Below are positions 62,274 through 64,000 of a DNA stretch of 64,000 nt, piece after piece. Origin of the DNA: Prochlorococcus sp. AG-347-E23 (GTDB lineage: Bacteria > Cyanobacteriota > Cyanobacteriia > PCC-6307 > Cyanobiaceae); contig QCBH01000007.1 in NCBI GenBank assembly GCA_003281685.1, positions 1 through 64,000 on the forward strand. Reading direction: 5' to 3'. The notes under the pieces were generated by a model that saw only the letters and a program-made list of their open reading frames with translations, searched no databases and was not told the origin of the DNA. Every line of letters begins with the position of its first letter. The stretch's first letter is position 1. The position numbers and the translations under genes were made by a program.

Positions 62274-63910
62274 GATATTTTTTTCATTAGTTCATAAGCA
62301 TTCTCTAGGCTATCTGCATCATTGATTTTTTTATCTTTTCTCCATTTTGTTATTCTTGGAAATCTTACTGCTATTCCAGACTTATGACGTTTTGAAATTT
62401 GTATTTTTTCAAAAGATATTTCGAATACCATTTCTGGTTTTAACGATCGAACAGGACCAAATTTTTCTATTGTATTTTTCCTTATCCATTTATCTAACTC
62501 TTTAATCTCAATATTAGTTAAACCAGAGTATGCACTTGCAAATTTAATTAATTCTTGGTCTTTCCATAATGCAAAACTGTAATCCGTATACAGACCAGCT
62601 CTTCTACCGCTACCGCCCCTAGCGTAAATTAGAACAGCATCCAGTTGCATAGGATCAACTTTATATTTCCACCAAATACCTTTTTTTCTACCTGAGGAGT
62701 ATATAGAAGTCTTTTTCTTAATTATTAATCCTTCAGTATTATTTTCTCGAGATTTTTCTTTATAAGTTAAAGCATCAGGCCAATCTTTAGGAAAGATTAA
62801 ATCACATATTTTGAAAATATTAGAGATATTATTCTCAGTTTTATTTTGCCATTTTGAAAAATATTTTTCTAACTCAACTCTTCTATTGTCTAATCTAATT
62901 TCTCTTATATCTCTTCCATTAATCTCTAAAAGATCATAAGCAATAAAAATGATTGGATATTTTATTTGGATTGATCTATTAGGAGACTTTCTATTTATTC
63001 TTTTTTGAAGTAAAGAAAAATCAAAGGCAATTTGTTCTTTAAAATTCCAAACTAATAATTCCCCATCAAGAACAAAATCATCTTTTATATGCGACATTTT
63101 CTCTACTAACTCTGGGAAAGATTCATTGACTAATTCTTGCCCTCTTGTCCATAACGAAACATTGCCTGACCTTTTAATTAATTGCATCCTAATACCGTCG
63201 TATTTCCATTCAAATTGAAAATCATTTATTGAATGATGGAAGATTTTATCTTCAATAGTATTCGCTAGAAGAAATGGAAATGGTTTGGAATTTAACTCTT
63301 GAATATTGATATTCTTATTAATTAAAAATTCATATGAATCAATTGAAGGCTTGAAATTACCCATCAACCTATGAGAAATAATCTCTTCATCAATATTAAT
63401 AAGTTTTGATATTGATTTTGTAATTAACCCGATAGAGACTCCTACTCTAAAAGTTCCAGTAAGAATTTTATTGAAAATTAAATGGTAATCTTCAGGTAAT
63501 CTTTCCCAAATATTTTTAATTTGTAAATTTTTCTCCTCCTCATTAAGTTTTGATATATCAGGTATTGTTTTGCTTAGTAATTCATTGAGACTTATATTTG
63601 ATAATTTTTTATTTCTGGAAGTAGTTTTATTTTTAAGTAATAATGTTATTACCTCAGCAGAATCACCAACTTTTAAATAACAGGTATCAATTAACCATTG
63701 AGGATATTCATATATTTGAGAAAAAAGATTTTTTAAATATCTTCCACTAATAAATCTCTTATTACTTTTTCCAGTTAGTAAATATATTGCCCATGAATTA
63801 TCTATTGGTTCATTTGATAAAAAATATCTTTTTAAAACTTCAATTTTATTATTTGTACTATTGATTGAATCTAGATCGCCAAATAATTCTGAAAACTTTT
63901 TTAAGCTCAT
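62270..63910 (-). CDS. ATP-dependent DNA ligase (ligase-associated cluster type)
   Basis: It has 546 residues. The N-terminal ligase domain (1-~200) precedes the adenylation core: EWKYDGIRMQL (motif I, Lys ~236), VLDGELLVW (III), FIAYDLLEINGRD (IIIa), GLIIKK (IV) and WWKYKVDP (V), then an OB-fold domain with SGRRAGLYTDYSFALW. It seals nicks using ATP, separately from the NAD+-dependent replicative ligase (not in this window). Its end overlaps the helicase gene by 4 bases. Confidence 0.93.
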   Translation of the reverse strand: MSLKKFSELFGDLDSINSTNNKIEVLKRYFLSNEPIDNSWAIYLLTGKSNKRFISGRYLKNLFSQIYEYPQWLIDTCYLKVGDSAEVITLLLKNKTTSRNKKLSNISLNELLSKTIPDISKLNEEEKNLQIKNIWERLPEDYHLIFNKILTGTFRVGVSIGLITKSISKLINIDEEIISHRLMGNFKPSIDSYEFLINKNINIQELNSKPFPFLLANTIEDKIFHHSINDFQFEWKYDGIRMQLIKRSGNVSLWTRGQELVNESFPELVEKMSHIKDDFVLDGELLVWNFKEQIAFDFSLLQKRINRKSPNRSIQIKYPIIFIAYDLLEINGRDIREIRLDNRRVELEKYFSKWQNKTENNISNIFKICDLIFPKDWPDALTYKEKSRENNTEGLIIKKKTSIYSSGRKKGIWWKYKVDPMQLDAVLIYARGGSGRRAGLYTDYSFALWKDQELIKFASAYSGLTNIEIKELDKWIRKNTIEKFGPVRSLKPEMVFEISFEKIQISKRHKSGIAVRFPRITKWRKDKKINDADSLENAYELMKKIS

Positions 63911-63912
63911 AT

Positions 63913-64000
63913 TTATTTACCGAAGAAAAGAACATTTATTGATTCCTTTTCAACTAAATATTTACTTATGGCTTCACTATCTCCATGATGAAAAAATACA
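63913..64000 (-). CDS. C-terminal end of a ligase-associated exonuclease-like protein
   Basis: The gene enters at the window edge and ends at TAA 63913-63915, just 2 bases before the ligase start. The visible 28 codons end FFHHGDSEAISKYLVEKESI then NVLFFGK. The 'HGD' and helix match the C-terminal end of beta-CASP metallo-beta-lactamase nucleases, the fourth member of this cluster type. Identification rests on position and little sequence. Confidence 0.55.
   Translation of the reverse strand, partial: VFFHHGDSEAISKYLVEKESINVLFFGK

Overview
The window looks like the chromosome of a high-light-adapted Prochlorococcus or a very close relative. The evidence is low GC, very compact gene spacing, frequent TTG/GTG starts, a 6S RNA directly downstream of purK, a high-light-inducible (Hli) protein, a class II (B12-dependent) ribonucleotide reductase, a Tic20/Ycf60-like protein, a D1-processing-type CtpA protease, and DUF families typical of marine picocyanobacteria (DUF1651, DUF2811, DUF3531, DUF4278). 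I see no rRNA, insertion sequence, prophage or CRISPR array. The only tRNA I find is tRNA-Ser(UGA).

Layout. 0-9 kb: methionine/sulfur genes (metY, metA), a SulP anion transporter, a CbiX-type sirohydrochlorin chelatase and two flavin oxidoreductases. 9-15.7 kb: short genes, including a ribbon-helix-helix/GIY-YIG-like pair with a helically phased operator array, a decayed gene, the tRNA and a structured leader ahead of a 33-residue peptide gene. 15.7-39.6 kb: housekeeping (nrdJ, prfC, hslO, rsmE, phosphonate/phosphite transporter phnCDE, aspC, uracil-DNA glycosylase, ispG, ctpA, nadA, aroB, purK), closed by 6S RNA. 39.8-52 kb: an accessory region of about 40 tiny genes, many encoding a single membrane helix, with an Hli protein, a stand-alone NAD-type DNA ligase adenylation domain and two paralogous DUF1651 cassettes. 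52-64 kb: a K+ channel, a c-type cytochrome, the pstSCAB phosphate transporter, and a ligase-associated DNA-repair cluster (PdeM-like phosphoesterase, Lhr-like helicase, ATP-dependent ligase, and the end of a nuclease).

Most striking observation. Both DUF1651 genes carry, at the same +19 offset and in the +1 frame, a 26-codon ORF with its own AGGAG ribosome-binding site. It encodes a lipoprotein-like signal peptide ending in a lipobox (VVGC or LAGC). Between the two copies, the early substitutions are silent in the small frame but change residues in the DUF1651 frame, which points to selection on an overlapping small lipopeptide.

Functional links. CbiX (tetrapyrrole/B12 or siroheme) fits with the B12-dependent NrdJ. 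phnCDE and pstSCAB are two phosphorus uptake routes. The 59-64 kb cluster is a repair module separate from the replicative ligase. Coordinates of genes under 60 codons were worked out by hand from the bases.
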